A DNA stretch of 64,000 bases from positions 1,674,001 to 1,738,000 of the forward strand of contig NZ_FMIC01000002.1 of the NCBI RefSeq assembly GCF_900091625.1. The letters run 5' to 3'. This DNA is from Micromonospora peucetia (lineage in GTDB: Bacteria > Actinomycetota > Actinomycetes > Mycobacteriales > Micromonosporaceae). The position numbers were made by a program, and so were the translations under genes. The stretch's first letter is position 1, and every line of letters starts with the position of its first letter. The notes below the pieces were generated by a model. It saw only the letters and a program-made list of their open reading frames with translations. It had not been told where the DNA came from and did no database searches. Below are positions 52,519 to 61,142 of this stretch, piece by piece.

Positions 52519-53618
52519 CCGAGCATCCGGCGGGAGGTACGCAGCACCAGCACGAAGAACGGCCCGCCGAGCAGCGCGGTGACCACCCCGATCGGGATCT
52601 CGGACGGGGCGGCGACGGTGCGGGCCACCACGTCGGTCAGGGCCAGGAAGGCGCCGCCAAAGAGCAGCGAGAGCGGCAGGATCACCCGGTAGCTCGACCC
52701 GGCGAGCAGCCGGACGGTGTGCGGCACGATGATCCCGACGAAGCCGATCAGGCCGGACGCGGAGACGGCGGCGGCGGTGCCGAGCGAGGCGGCGGCGATC
52801 AGCAGGTACCGGGACCGCTGCGGGTGCAGCCCGAGGCTCGCGGCCTCGTCGTCGCCGACGGAGAGCACGTCGAGTTCCCGCCGGTGCAGCAGCACCACCA
52901 CGGCGGTGACGAGGAAGTACGGGAGCACGAGTCGCACGTCGTGCCAGCCGGCGGTGGCGAGCCGCCCGAGCAGCCAGGAGTAGACCTGCTGGATGCTGTC
53001 GGAGTTGCGTTGCAGCAGGTAGGTCTGCCCGGCCGAGAGGAACGCGGAGACGGCCACCCCGGCGAGGATCAGCGTGGCCGTGGAGCGTCCGCGCCCGCCG
53101 GAGACGCCGAGCAGGTACGTCATCGCCACCGCGCCGATCGAGCCGACGAACGCGGCCAGCGGAATGGTGAGCGGCAGCCCGGTCAGCGCCCCGCCCGCCC
53201 CGGCGCCGATGGTGATCACCGCCGTGACCGCGAGCCCGGCCCCGGCCGCCACGCCGAGCAGGTACGGGTCGGCCAGCGGGTTGCGGAACACACCCTGGTA
53301 GCAGCCGCCGGCCAGGGCGAGCAGCCCGCCGACCAGCAGGCCGAGCACCACCCGGGGCAGCCGCAGCTCGGTGACGATGGCGATCTCGCGCTCGGTCAGC
53401 CCGCTGTCGATGCGTACCCCGGGAATGAGGTTGAGCAGCTCGGCCGCGACGCTGCCTGGCGGCAGGCTGACCGGGCCGAGGGACACCCCGGCGACCAGGG
53501 CGACCAGCACCGCGGCGATGCCGGCGACGAGCCAGCGGGGCCGCAGCCCGGCGGGCCGGGACGCGGGGAGCGTCCCGGCCAGCCGGGTGGGTGGCGCCTT
53601 GGCGAGCGGCTTGGTCAT
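52515..53618 (-). CDS. btuC: Corrinoid/iron-type ABC importer permease
   Basis: A 367-residue FecCD/BtuC-type permease with about ten helices. LRLPRVVLGLLVGGLLALAGGCYQGVFRNPLADPYLLGVAAGAGL is the family hallmark and GLIGFVGIIVPHTVRLL is the segment near the coupling helix. A Pro-rich tail-like N-terminus (about 25 residues) precedes the first helix. ATG at 53618 lies 13 nt after the binding-protein gene. Confidence 0.9.
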   Translation of the reverse strand: MTKPLAKAPPTRLAGTLPASRPAGLRPRWLVAGIAAVLVALVAGVSLGPVSLPPGSVAAELLNLIPGVRIDSGLTEREIAIVTELRLPRVVLGLLVGGLLALAGGCYQGVFRNPLADPYLLGVAAGAGLAVTAVITIGAGAGGALTGLPLTIPLAAFVGSIGAVAMTYLLGVSGGRGRSTATLILAGVAVSAFLSAGQTYLLQRNSDSIQQVYSWLLGRLATAGWHDVRLVLPYFLVTAVVVLLHRRELDVLSVGDDEAASLGLHPQRSRYLLIAAASLGTAAAVSASGLIGFVGIIVPHTVRLLAGSSYRVILPLSLLFGGAFLALTDVVARTVAAPSEIPIGVVTALLGGPFFVLVLRTSRRMLG

Positions 53619-53631
53619 CGACGGGTGCGGA

Positions 53632-54570
53632 TCACGCGGGGACCTTGGCGGTGGCGTCGACGATCACGCGGAGCAGGTCCACGACGCGGGGGCCCCAGCG
53701 GGAGGCGACGTCGTCGTCGAGGGCGACGATCTGGTTGTTCTTGACGGCGGTGACGGCGGCCCAGCCGCCGCGCGCCTTGACCGTCTCCGCGCTCTGCTGG
53801 CAGCACTTCGAGTCGGCGAGGAAGACGAAGTCCGGGTCGGCCTTGACGATGACCTCCTGGGAGAGCTGCGGGTAGCCGCCCTGCTTCCCGTCGGCGTCGG
53901 ACGCGTCGGCGATGTTCTCCAGGCCGACCAGGCCGTAGAGGGAGCCGATGAAGGTCTTGCTGGTGGCGGTGTAGAGCTCCGGGCCCAGCTCGTGGAAGTA
54001 GGTCAGCTTCTCGGCCCGCTTCGGCAGGTCGGAGACCAGCTTGGCGATGTCGTCCTTCATCCGCTTGGTCACGTCGGCGGCCTCGCCTGCGTGACCGGTG
54101 AGGGTGCCCAGCTCGGTGATCTGCCGGTACGAGTCGTCGAGCGTGGTCGCCGCCGGGGTGAGGTAGACCGGGATCTTCAGCGTGGTCAACTGCTCGACGA
54201 TCTTGTTGCGGTCGTCCGAGAGCACCACCAGGTCGGGGCTCTTGCCGGCGATCGCCTCGGCGTTCGGGGTGAAGCCGGACAGGTCGCTCTTCGGCACGTC
54301 GGCCGGGAAGTTCGACTGGTCGTCGACGGCGGTCACCTGCTTGCCCGCGCCGATGGCGAAGAGCATCTCGGTGGCCGTCGGAGAGAGCGAGACGATCTTC
54401 TCGGGCCGCTTCTCCAGCGTGAGCGAGCCGACGGTGGCCGGGAAGGCGGCGCCCGCCGAGCTGGCACCGGCGGCGGGGGTGTTGTCGGAGCTCTTCTCGG
54501 CGCACGCGCCGAGGGCGAGCGCGGCCACCGCGAGGGTCGCGGCGAAGAGCCGGGGGGTACGTCTGAGCAT
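53632..54570 (-). CDS. btuF: Corrinoid-type substrate-binding lipoprotein
   Basis: Class III periplasmic-binding-protein fold lipoprotein, 312 residues, with lipobox LALGAC (Cys22 or so). RPEKIVSLSPTATEMLFAIGAGKQVTAVDD opens the domain, as in BtuF-like proteins, and the helical backbone and C-lobe (ELGPELYTATSKTFIGSLYGLVG) are visible. ATG at 54568-54570 is preceded by AGGAGG. First gene of the btuFCD-order operon under the cobalamin riboswitch. Confidence 0.88.
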   Translation of the reverse strand: MLRRTPRLFAATLAVAALALGACAEKSSDNTPAAGASSAGAAFPATVGSLTLEKRPEKIVSLSPTATEMLFAIGAGKQVTAVDDQSNFPADVPKSDLSGFTPNAEAIAGKSPDLVVLSDDRNKIVEQLTTLKIPVYLTPAATTLDDSYRQITELGTLTGHAGEAADVTKRMKDDIAKLVSDLPKRAEKLTYFHELGPELYTATSKTFIGSLYGLVGLENIADASDADGKQGGYPQLSQEVIVKADPDFVFLADSKCCQQSAETVKARGGWAAVTAVKNNQIVALDDDVASRWGPRVVDLLRVIVDATAKVPA

Positions 54571-54573
54571 GGG

Positions 54574-54612
54574 TCCTCCTGTCGGTCGAGGAGCGTGGTG
54601 CTTCGCCGACAG
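54574..54612 (-). promoter_or_regulatory. Shine-Dalgarno-sequestering hairpins, riboswitch expression platform
   Basis: The btuF Shine-Dalgarno (AGGAGG, complement of 54574-54579 and next base) can pair with CTCCTC encoded at 54588-54593. CTGTCGG (complement of 54606-54612) can pair with CCGACAG (complement of 54579-54585). Both would hide the ribosome site, implying translational control. Confidence 0.55.
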
Positions 54613-54654
54613 GGAGCGGGGGCGCCCGTCCGCGAGGCGCCCTTCCTCGAGAGC

Positions 54655-54790
54655 GCGTGTCGCGACCACGGACGCAGGCGACCTGGCTCGCCCCGCCACG
54701 CCCCGGCGTTCGGCCGGGGTGGTGGGGCATCACAGTTGCGGGACAGCACCGGTTTCTCACCGGCTTCGCTGCGCGTGGTCGATAGAACCG
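54655..54790 (-). ncRNA. Cobalamin riboswitch
   Basis: On the minus strand the conserved core reads GCCGGTGAGAAACCGGTGC, then TGTCCCGCAACTGTGATG, a variable GC-rich arm, and the B12-box-like GAGCCAGGTCGCCTGCG. These are the diagnostic blocks of the AdoCbl-type riboswitch. It lies 85-220 nt upstream of the btuF-like gene. Boundaries are approximate. Confidence 0.9.
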
Positions 54791-54816
54791 TAGCGCACGC
54801 CCCAGACGTGCCTCGA

Positions 54817-54874
54817 CGATCCAGGGCGCATCGGCGCACGTTGATTGCCAACGGCAGCGACGCGCCCTGGATCG
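54817..54874. terminator. Two-step inverted repeat after the M14 peptidase gene
   Basis: CGATCCAGGGCGC (54817-54829) is perfectly complementary to GCGCCCTGGATCG (54862-54874). Inside the 32-nt loop CGTTG and CAACG form a second small hairpin. It is downstream of the peptidase (stop 54929) and upstream of the riboswitch. Confidence 0.6.
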
Positions 54875-54928
54875 ACGTCTGCTGGAGGTGGTGGGGCCCC
54901 GCCGGGGGTGGATCGGGGCCCCACCAGG

Positions 54929-56812
54929 TCAGGAACTGGTGATGGTGACGTTGTCCACAGCCGCCTCGACCAGGCTCGCGCCCGAGGCGTCCGCCGACTC
55001 GACCAGGATCCGCACCGACTGGCCGGCGTACGGGGTGAGGTTGGCGTTGGCGACCGCCCAGGCGCCGTTGCGGTTGCTGGCCGCGCCGGACTGGGTGAAC
55101 AGGGCCGTGGTGCCGCCGTCATGCACCACGCTCACCCGGAGGTAGTCGGCCGACGAGGCGTTCGAGCCGTGGGCCAGGTACCAGGCCAGCGAGAGGGTCA
55201 GCGTGCCGCTCGACGGCAGGGTCACCGCCGGCGACCGGGCGCTGGTCACGCCGCCGTCAACGTCGTGGTCACCCGCCGCCGTACCGGCCAGCCTCCCGGT
55301 GACCAGGTCGTTGGCACCGGCGTACGGGACGAGTTGCTTCGCCCCGCTGGAGGTGGTGGCCTGGGCGGCGCCCCGCTCCCACGCCCCGGCCGTCGCGGTG
55401 TCGGTGCCGTTCGGGTTGATGGTCCAGCCGGTGGCCGTCTCGAAGGTGTCCGACCAGACCGTGGTGCCGCCGCCACCGCCGCAGTACTCCGCCTGCTTGC
55501 CGATGGCCCGGTACGGGCAGTCGGCGTACTCGCTGAACAGCAGGACCGCCTCCCGGTTGCGCGAGGTCTGGGCGGGGATCACCTCGTCGGGCGGGTAGAA
55601 GCCGCCGCCACCGGCCGATCCGGGATACATCTCGAAGGTGTACGCCCAGATGCCGTGCTGGCCCCACATCCAGTCGATGCTGTCCCCGTCGGTGATGTAG
55701 AGGTCGCTGGACTGCTGCGGGGTGTAGCCGTTGGTGTTCGCCATCTGCTGGCCCAGGGTGGCGAAGGTGTTGTACTGGTCCGTCGTCATTCCCGGGGCGG
55801 TGTTGTTGTACGTGTAGCCGAACGGCCAGAGCACCAGCTGCGAGTAGGTGTGGAAGTCGATGTTGGCCTTGATCTGCTGGGTGCCGCCGACCACCCGGCT
55901 GTTGACGAAGTTCCGCAGCGCCGCGGTCTCCGGAGCGGAGAACGCCGACGGGCCCCGGTAGGTGTCCGACGAGGTGGAGCCGGACGAGCCGCCGCAGCAG
56001 CCCCACTGGTAGGACCAGTTGCGGTTCAGGTCGGTGCCGACGGCCGTCGAGCCGCTGTTCGGCTGCCGGTTCTTACGCCAGGAGCGGTAGGAGCCGGTGG
56101 CGATGTCGTACTCGCTGCCGTCCGGGTTGACCGTGGGCACGATCCAGATCTCCCGGGTGTTCACGATGTTGGTGACCCGGGAGTCCGTGCCGTAGCTGTC
56201 GGTGAAGAGATTGAGCAGGTAGATCGCCATCTCGACGGTCAGGTGCTCGCGGGCGTGCTGCTGCGAGTTGAACAGGATCTCCGGTTCGTTCTCGTCGGTG
56301 GCGACGTTGTCGGAGATCTTCACCGCCATCAGGTCCCGGCCCTCGTACGAGGAACCGATGCTGATCTTCCGGGCGAGCGTCGGGTGGTCGGCGACCACCT
56401 TGTTCACCGCGGCGGTCAGCTCGGCGTAGTCGTGGTAGTTGGAGTCGGCCGGCGGGAAGGCGGCCGTGCCGACGTCTCCCTCGGCGTGGTCGTGGCCGTC
56501 GGCCGACGGGGCAGGGGCCGCCGCCTCCAGCCGGAAGCCGAGCCGGGTGATCGCCGCCGCCTCGGCCGGGGTGGCCGAGACGTTCAGCACGCCGTGCTCG
56601 ACGAAGTCGATGGCGGCGCCGGTGCCGGCGACGGCGGTGCGGTCGGCGACCGTACGCGGGCCGAGCACCCGGTAGGACGCCGCCGCTGATTCGGCGGTGT
56701 GGTCCGGGGCCGGCCGGGCGGTGGCCGGCGCGGCGGCCACCGTGAGCAGGCCGAGCCCGGTGGCGACGGCGAGCGCCAGGCGACGGCGGAAGGCGGGCTT
56801 GCGGAAGGCCAT
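54929..56812 (-). CDS. Secreted zinc carboxypeptidase (M14)
   Basis: A 627-residue exported metallocarboxypeptidase. A signal peptide (about 1-32), an N-terminal propeptide-like region (about 35-115), the M14 catalytic domain (about 120-430) and a C-terminal beta-sandwich (about 450-627) follow in order. Zinc ligands are His and Glu of QQHAREH and the His of [15 protein letters not shown]; the catalytic Glu is in YTFEMYP. This layout resembles Streptomyces carboxypeptidase SG/T. ATG at 56810-56812 follows AGGAGG. Divergent from the C39-like peptidase gene across 212 bp. Confidence 0.9.
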   Translation of the reverse strand: MAFRKPAFRRRLALAVATGLGLLTVAAAPATARPAPDHTAESAAASYRVLGPRTVADRTAVAGTGAAIDFVEHGVLNVSATPAEAAAITRLGFRLEAAAPAPSADGHDHAEGDVGTAAFPPADSNYHDYAELTAAVNKVVADHPTLARKISIGSSYEGRDLMAVKISDNVATDENEPEILFNSQQHAREHLTVEMAIYLLNLFTDSYGTDSRVTNIVNTREIWIVPTVNPDGSEYDIATGSYRSWRKNRQPNSGSTAVGTDLNRNWSYQWGCCGGSSGSTSSDTYRGPSAFSAPETAALRNFVNSRVVGGTQQIKANIDFHTYSQLVLWPFGYTYNNTAPGMTTDQYNTFATLGQQMANTNGYTPQQSSDLYITDGDSIDWMWGQHGIWAYTFEMYPGSAGGGGFYPPDEVIPAQTSRNREAVLLFSEYADCPYRAIGKQAEYCGGGGGTTVWSDTFETATGWTINPNGTDTATAGAWERGAAQATTSSGAKQLVPYAGANDLVTGRLAGTAAGDHDVDGGVTSARSPAVTLPSSGTLTLSLAWYLAHGSNASSADYLRVSVVHDGGTTALFTQSGAASNRNGAWAVANANLTPYAGQSVRILVESADASGASLVEAAVDNVTITSS

Positions 56813-57024
56813 GGACAACCTCCTCGGAGGGCGGGAGAAGATCCCGCTCGGTGGAGGACACTCCACCACCCGTCACATGGTCATATCAACATTCATCGCT
56901 GCCTAGTTGCATGCCATCCTGATCCTCACATCGGCAAGGATTTTCCAACTGTCGACCTCTGGCGAAAGTTCCCTCCGAGCGGGACACTGACCCGCAACGA
57001 TCCGTCCGTCCCTGCGGAGGACCC

Positions 57025-58383
57025 ATGGCCCAAACACGCCTGCGCACGGCCGCCCTCGCGGCCGCCACCGCACTCACCCTTCTCGGCACCGCGGCCCCCG
57101 CCGTCGCCGCCGCACCCGTCGCAGCCCCGTCGACCAAACGACCGGTGGTCCACGACGAACAGATCACCTTCCAGGACTGGTCCCGCTACCCCGACTGGCG
57201 TCGCGGCACCCACGCCGGCACGCGGGCCGTCCCCGGCCTCCGGCCGGGTGTGACGCTGGCCAGGCCGCTCGGCACCACCGACTACACCGACCCGCACACC
57301 GGCATCACCAAGAGCTGGGAGTACGCGACCTGGACCTCCCCGGTCACCCGGATCGGGTTCGACGCCACCGAGCTGATCGCCTCGTGGAACGCGAACACCC
57401 CGGCCGGCACCTGGATCCAGGTGGAGATGCAGGGCACGTACAACACCGGCGTCCAGACCAAGTGGTACGTGATGGGTCGGTGGGCCTCCGGTGACGCCGA
57501 CATCAAGCGCACCAGCGTCAACCGGCAGGGCGACCCCTGGTCGACCATCTGGACCGACACGTTCAGCATCGACGACGCCTCCGTCGGCGTGCTGCTGCGG
57601 GACTACCAGCTGCGGCTGACCCTCTACCGGACCCCGGGCCAGCGCGCCGCGCCGGTCGTGCACACGGTGGGCGCGATGAGCTCCAACGTGCCGGACCGGT
57701 TCACCGTCGAGCCGAGTGCCGGCCGCATCGCCTGGGGCCGGGAACTCCGGGTCCCCCGCTACTCGCAGAACGTCCACGCCGGCCACTACCCCGAGTACGA
57801 CGGCGGCGGCCAGGCCTGGTGCTCCCCCACCTCCACCACGATGGTGATCGAGTACTGGGGCCGGAAGGCGTCCGAGGAGGACACCTCCTGGGTCGACCCG
57901 ACCTACCCGGACCCGACGGTCAACCACGCCGCCCGGATGGTCTACGACTACCAGTACGACGGCGCCGGCAACTGGCCGTTCAACACCGCGTACGCGGCCA
58001 GCTTCCCCGGCCTGGAGGCGCGGGTCACCCGGCTGCACTCGCTGGACGAGGTGGAGCGCTTCATCGCCGCCGGGATCCCGGTGGTGACCAGCCAGTCCTT
58101 CCTCGCCAGCGAGCTGGACGGAGCGGGCTACGGCACCGCGGGGCACCTGTTCGTGGTGGTCGGCTTCACCGCCGACGGGGACGTGATCGTCAACGACCCG
58201 GCCTCGTTGAACAACGAGTCGGTGCGCAACGTCTACAAGCGTGAGCAGTTCGAGCAGATCTGGCTGCGGACCAAGCGGACCAACGCCAGCGGCGGGGTGT
58301 CCGGCGGCTCCGGCGGCGTGGCCTACCTGATCAAGCCCACGTTGAAGCCGTGGCCGAAGGTCTCCGGCTCCACCAACTGGTGA
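57025..58383 (+). CDS. Secreted C39-like (papain-fold) peptidase
   Basis: A 452-residue exported protein with a signal peptide (about 1-29), an N-terminal beta-rich domain (about 45-235) and a Peptidase_C39_2 domain (about 240-440). The catalytic Cys is C266 (QAWCSPTSTTMV), His H374 (GHLFVVVGF) and Asp D391 (VNDPAS). The domain order is frequent in actinobacterial secreted proteins of unknown substrate. ATG at 57025 follows GGAGG. Divergent from the M14 carboxypeptidase, so the two may be coregulated extracellular proteases. Confidence 0.88.
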   Translation: MAQTRLRTAALAAATALTLLGTAAPAVAAAPVAAPSTKRPVVHDEQITFQDWSRYPDWRRGTHAGTRAVPGLRPGVTLARPLGTTDYTDPHTGITKSWEYATWTSPVTRIGFDATELIASWNANTPAGTWIQVEMQGTYNTGVQTKWYVMGRWASGDADIKRTSVNRQGDPWSTIWTDTFSIDDASVGVLLRDYQLRLTLYRTPGQRAAPVVHTVGAMSSNVPDRFTVEPSAGRIAWGRELRVPRYSQNVHAGHYPEYDGGGQAWCSPTSTTMVIEYWGRKASEEDTSWVDPTYPDPTVNHAARMVYDYQYDGAGNWPFNTAYAASFPGLEARVTRLHSLDEVERFIAAGIPVVTSQSFLASELDGAGYGTAGHLFVVVGFTADGDVIVNDPASLNNESVRNVYKREQFEQIWLRTKRTNASGGVSGGSGGVAYLIKPTLKPWPKVSGSTNW

Positions 58384-58446
58384 CCTGACACCGACCCGAT
58401 CGAGGGGTCCGCGTCGCCCGGCTCAGCCCGGCGACCGGGCCCCTCG

Positions 58447-58478
58447 GCCGTTCCCGGCTCAAGGGGCGCGGGAACGGC
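58447..58478 (+). terminator. Hairpin terminator after the C39-like peptidase
   Basis: GCCGTTCCCG (58447-58456) pairs with CGGGAACGGC (58469-58478), 12-nt loop, about 65 nt past the stop. The rest of the 280-bp gap to the next gene shows no further structure I can name. Confidence 0.65.
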
Positions 58479-58663
58479 TACACCTGGTGACACCACCCCG
58501 GCGCCGACACAGTCATTGAGTACCGTCACTCGACACGGGATGGTTCGACACGTTCCGCGTCCCGGCCCCATGGGATCAACAGCGAGGCACATGCGGAGGT
58601 TCGCTAGGACACCCGCAATGTCGTCAGTGGACTAGAATCGCAGCCTCATCGAGGGAGGCGAAT

Positions 58664-58918
58664 GTGGCGAGCTGCTCGAAGTGTGGCCGCTCAAGGGACT
58701 ACGCGGGCGAATGCATGTACTGCTGGGGCCGGGAGGCGGGAAATGACGTAAACGCCGGGAAAACTATTCGACTTCCAAACTCCGATTCGAGGCGCGACAT
58801 AAATACCGGGCAGACCTACCACCCTAAAAGTTCCGGTTGCCTCGTGCTCGCCGTGCTCGCACTGTCGCTGTCCGGGCTCATCCCCGGCGTGCTGCTGATG
58901 TGGCATCTGGCAATCTGA
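58664..58918 (+). CDS. Small zinc-ribbon membrane protein, 84 aa, low-GC codons
   Basis: Starts at GTG 58664, eight nt after GGGAGG. The first 20 residues contain two CxxC pairs (CSKC at 4-7; CMYC at 17-20), a likely zinc ribbon. The C-terminal 27 residues (CLVLAVLALSLSGLIPGVLLMWHLAI) are one membrane helix. The middle has polar repeats with INTGQT/VNAGKT. Codon use is clearly AT-richer than the surroundings between about 58735 and 58830 (AATGACGTAAACGCCGG, AAATACC). No close family known to me. It may be recently acquired. Confidence 0.65.
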   Translation: MASCSKCGRSRDYAGECMYCWGREAGNDVNAGKTIRLPNSDSRRDINTGQTYHPKSSGCLVLAVLALSLSGLIPGVLLMWHLAI

Positions 58919-58966
58919 CGGCCTGGCCGCCGGACGCCCCTGTTCAGGGCCTGTCAGCGTCAAGCG

Positions 58967-59251
58967 CTAGTTGGAGGGCCCGGGCGTCTCCGGGTCCTGG
59001 TCCTCGCCGGCGAGGGCGGAGCGGAGCCGCTCCTTCTCGGCCCGGCGGCGCTCGGCGGCGACGGCCATCTCCTCGGCCATCTCGTCCCGCCAGCCCTTCA
59101 GCAGGAAGAAGGAGAGGGCCGCCGAGAAGGCCAGCGCCAGCATCAGCTTGAGGAAGATGTTCATCTCGACCAGCCAGAGGGCCGCCACCACGGCGACGAA
59201 CAGCCCGATCCGGCCCAGCGTGTACTTGACCGCCGCGCTCACGTTCCGCAC
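58967..59251 (-). CDS. DUF4229 domain membrane protein
   Basis: A 94-residue protein with two hydrophobic helices (about 8-30 and 33-51; TLGRIGLFVAVVAALWLV, LMLALAFSAALSFFLL) and a charged C-terminal coiled-coil (RDEMAEEMAVAAERRRAEKERLR). This is the DUF4229 pattern found beside menaquinone genes in actinobacteria. GTG at 59249-59251 or the next GTG may be the start. It forms a run with the 140-aa membrane protein and mqnE on the same strand. Function unknown. Confidence 0.78.
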   Translation of the reverse strand: MRNVSAAVKYTLGRIGLFVAVVAALWLVEMNIFLKLMLALAFSAALSFFLLKGWRDEMAEEMAVAAERRRAEKERLRSALAGEDQDPETPGPSN

Positions 59252-59286
59252 TCCGTTCTCCGCCGCCGGGGCATCCGGCGGCAGGT

Positions 59287-59709
59287 TCAGCCCGTCCGGC
59301 GGGCCAGCCAGTGGACGCCGTGGAACCAGACCACCGCGTACCCGAGGGTGAAGGTCGCCGCCCCCAGCCCGCCGGAGAGCAGCGGCGGGAGTCCGGCGGC
59401 GAGGCCGGCCACCACCAGCCCGGCGACCACCCCCACCGCGGCGGCGGCCAGCGCCGCCACCACCCGGGCCGCGCCGAACTCCCAGGCGCGGAAGTCGTCC
59501 CAGAACAGCCAGGCCGGCAGGATGATCGCCAGCCAGCCGTTGGCGTGCCCGAAGTCGCCGCTGCCGATCAGCGCGAACGTCCAGTCGAACAGCACCACCG
59601 CCAGCACGCCGATGACCAGGCCGGCCAGGCTCACCCCGAGCAGGTCGCCCAGGGTGAGGACGCGCCCTTCGGCGTCCCGCCGGGGGAACCCGCTCCGCTG
59701 CTCGGTCAT
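59287..59709 (-). CDS. Conserved membrane protein, 140 aa
   Basis: Four hydrophobic segments (about 25-48, 58-72, 80-105, 110-132) after a charged N-terminus. No recognised domain. ATG at 59707-59709, 23 nt downstream of mqnE on the same strand and 35 nt before the DUF4229 gene, so probably cotranscribed. Any link to menaquinone synthesis rests on location only. Confidence 0.75.
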   Translation of the reverse strand: MTEQRSGFPRRDAEGRVLTLGDLLGVSLAGLVIGVLAVVLFDWTFALIGSGDFGHANGWLAIILPAWLFWDDFRAWEFGAARVVAALAAAAVGVVAGLVVAGLAAGLPPLLSGGLGAATFTLGYAVVWFHGVHWLARRTG

Positions 59710-59732
59710 GGTCTTGGAGGGTACGTGCCGGC

Positions 59733-60911
59733 TCAGGCCCAGACCTGCTGCGGCTCGGCGCGGCGCTCGGCCAGGGACGGGGCGGCGTCGTACTCGCGGA
59801 CCACCTCGTAGCGGGTGTTCCGCTCGACGGGGCGGAAGCCGGCGTCCCAGATCAGGTGCAGCAGGTCGTCCCGGTGCATCGTGTTCGGGGTGCCGTACGA
59901 GTCGGCATCGTGGGTGATCTTGTATTCGACCACCGAGCCGTCCAGGTCGTCCACGCCGAAGTTGAGCGAGAGCTGGGCCACCGAGAGCCCGTGCATCACC
60001 CAGAAGTTCTTCACGTGCGGGACGTTGTCGAAGAGCAGCCGGGAGACGGCGAAGGTCTTCAGCGACTCGGCCGGCGAGGCCATCGTGGTGCGGGCCTGGA
60101 TCCGGTTACGGATCTTGCCGTCCGCCGAGTCCACGAAGTCGTGCTGGTAGCGCAGCGGGATGAAGACCGCGAAGCCACCGGTCTCGTCCTGCAGTTCACG
60201 CAGCCGCAGCACGTGGTCGACCCGGTGCCGGGGCTCCTCGATGTGGCCGTAGAGCATCGTCGCCGGGGTCTTCATGCCCTTGCTGTGCGCCAGGGCGTGG
60301 ATCCGGGACCAGTCCTCCCAGTGGCAGGCGTGGTCGACGATGTGCTGGCGGACCTCCCAGTCGAAGATCTCCGCGCCGCCGCCGGTCAGCGACTCCAGGC
60401 CGGCGTCCATCAGCTCGTCGAGGATCTCGTCGGCGCTCAGCCCGCTGATCTTCTCGAACCACTGCACCTCGGTCGCGGTGAAGCACTTGAGCTTGACGTT
60501 CGGCAGCGCCGCCTTCAGCTCGCGCAGGACCTTCGGGTAGTAGCGCCAGGGCAGGGTCGGGTGCAGGCCGTTGACGATGTGCAGCTCGGTGAGCTGCTCG
60601 TCCTCCATCTCCTTGGCCTTGCGGACCGCCTCGTCGATGCGCATCGTGTAGGCGTCCTTCTCGCCCGGCTTACGCTGGAACGAGCAGTATGCGCACGAGG
60701 CGGAGCAGACGTTGGTCAGGTTCAGGTGCCGGTTGACGTTGAACATCACCCGGTCGCCGTTGAGTTCGGTACGCCGGTGGTGCGCCAACCGACCCAGCCA
60801 CGTGAGGTCGTCGCTGTCGTAGAGGGCGATCCCGTCCTCGCGGGTCAGCCGCTCGCCGGCGTACACCTTCGCTTCGAGCTCACGCTTGAGTCCGGCGTCC
60901 ATGAAAGCCAC
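59733..60911 (-). CDS. mqnE: Aminofutalosine synthase
   Basis: Radical-SAM enzyme that joins 3-enolpyruvyl benzoate to SAM, the second step of the futalosine pathway; 392 residues. Cluster ligands are C69-x3-C73-x2-C76 (CSASCAYCSFQR). LTNVCSASCAYCSFQRKPGEKDAYT, HIVNGLHPTLPW and LTGGGAEIFD distinguish it from MqnC. ATG at 60911. It starts a three-gene minus-strand run. Confidence 0.94.
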   Translation of the reverse strand: MAFMDAGLKRELEAKVYAGERLTREDGIALYDSDDLTWLGRLAHHRRTELNGDRVMFNVNRHLNLTNVCSASCAYCSFQRKPGEKDAYTMRIDEAVRKAKEMEDEQLTELHIVNGLHPTLPWRYYPKVLRELKAALPNVKLKCFTATEVQWFEKISGLSADEILDELMDAGLESLTGGGAEIFDWEVRQHIVDHACHWEDWSRIHALAHSKGMKTPATMLYGHIEEPRHRVDHVLRLRELQDETGGFAVFIPLRYQHDFVDSADGKIRNRIQARTTMASPAESLKTFAVSRLLFDNVPHVKNFWVMHGLSVAQLSLNFGVDDLDGSVVEYKITHDADSYGTPNTMHRDDLLHLIWDAGFRPVERNTRYEVVREYDAAPSLAERRAEPQQVWA

Positions 60912-61142
60912 GTCCCTTCCACCTGCGGTAGGAATCGAGGGTACGTCGGCCCGCAGACGCCGTCACAGCACGGTCGGCCCCCGTGCGTCGGCTCACCGAA
61001 CTCTCAGGCTCCCGTTACCTGCCCACGCATCGACATCGTTGCCTGGGTGCGGTAAGACAGGGTGGGACGTTCACCACACGCTGGTAGCGTCCCCACGGCC
61101 GCGCCCACCCGGCGCGACGAATCACGCCGGACGGGGAGCGGA

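Noticed and set aside
51634..54570. Siderophore or heme importer
   Set aside because: The fold class fits, but the adjacent cobalamin riboswitch in the same orientation makes corrinoid uptake the better reading.
60912..61142. c-di-AMP (ydaO-type) riboswitch before the NlpC/P60 gene
   Set aside because: Such switches often precede cell-wall hydrolases in actinobacteria, but the conserved blocks are not recognisable in this 231-nt leader.
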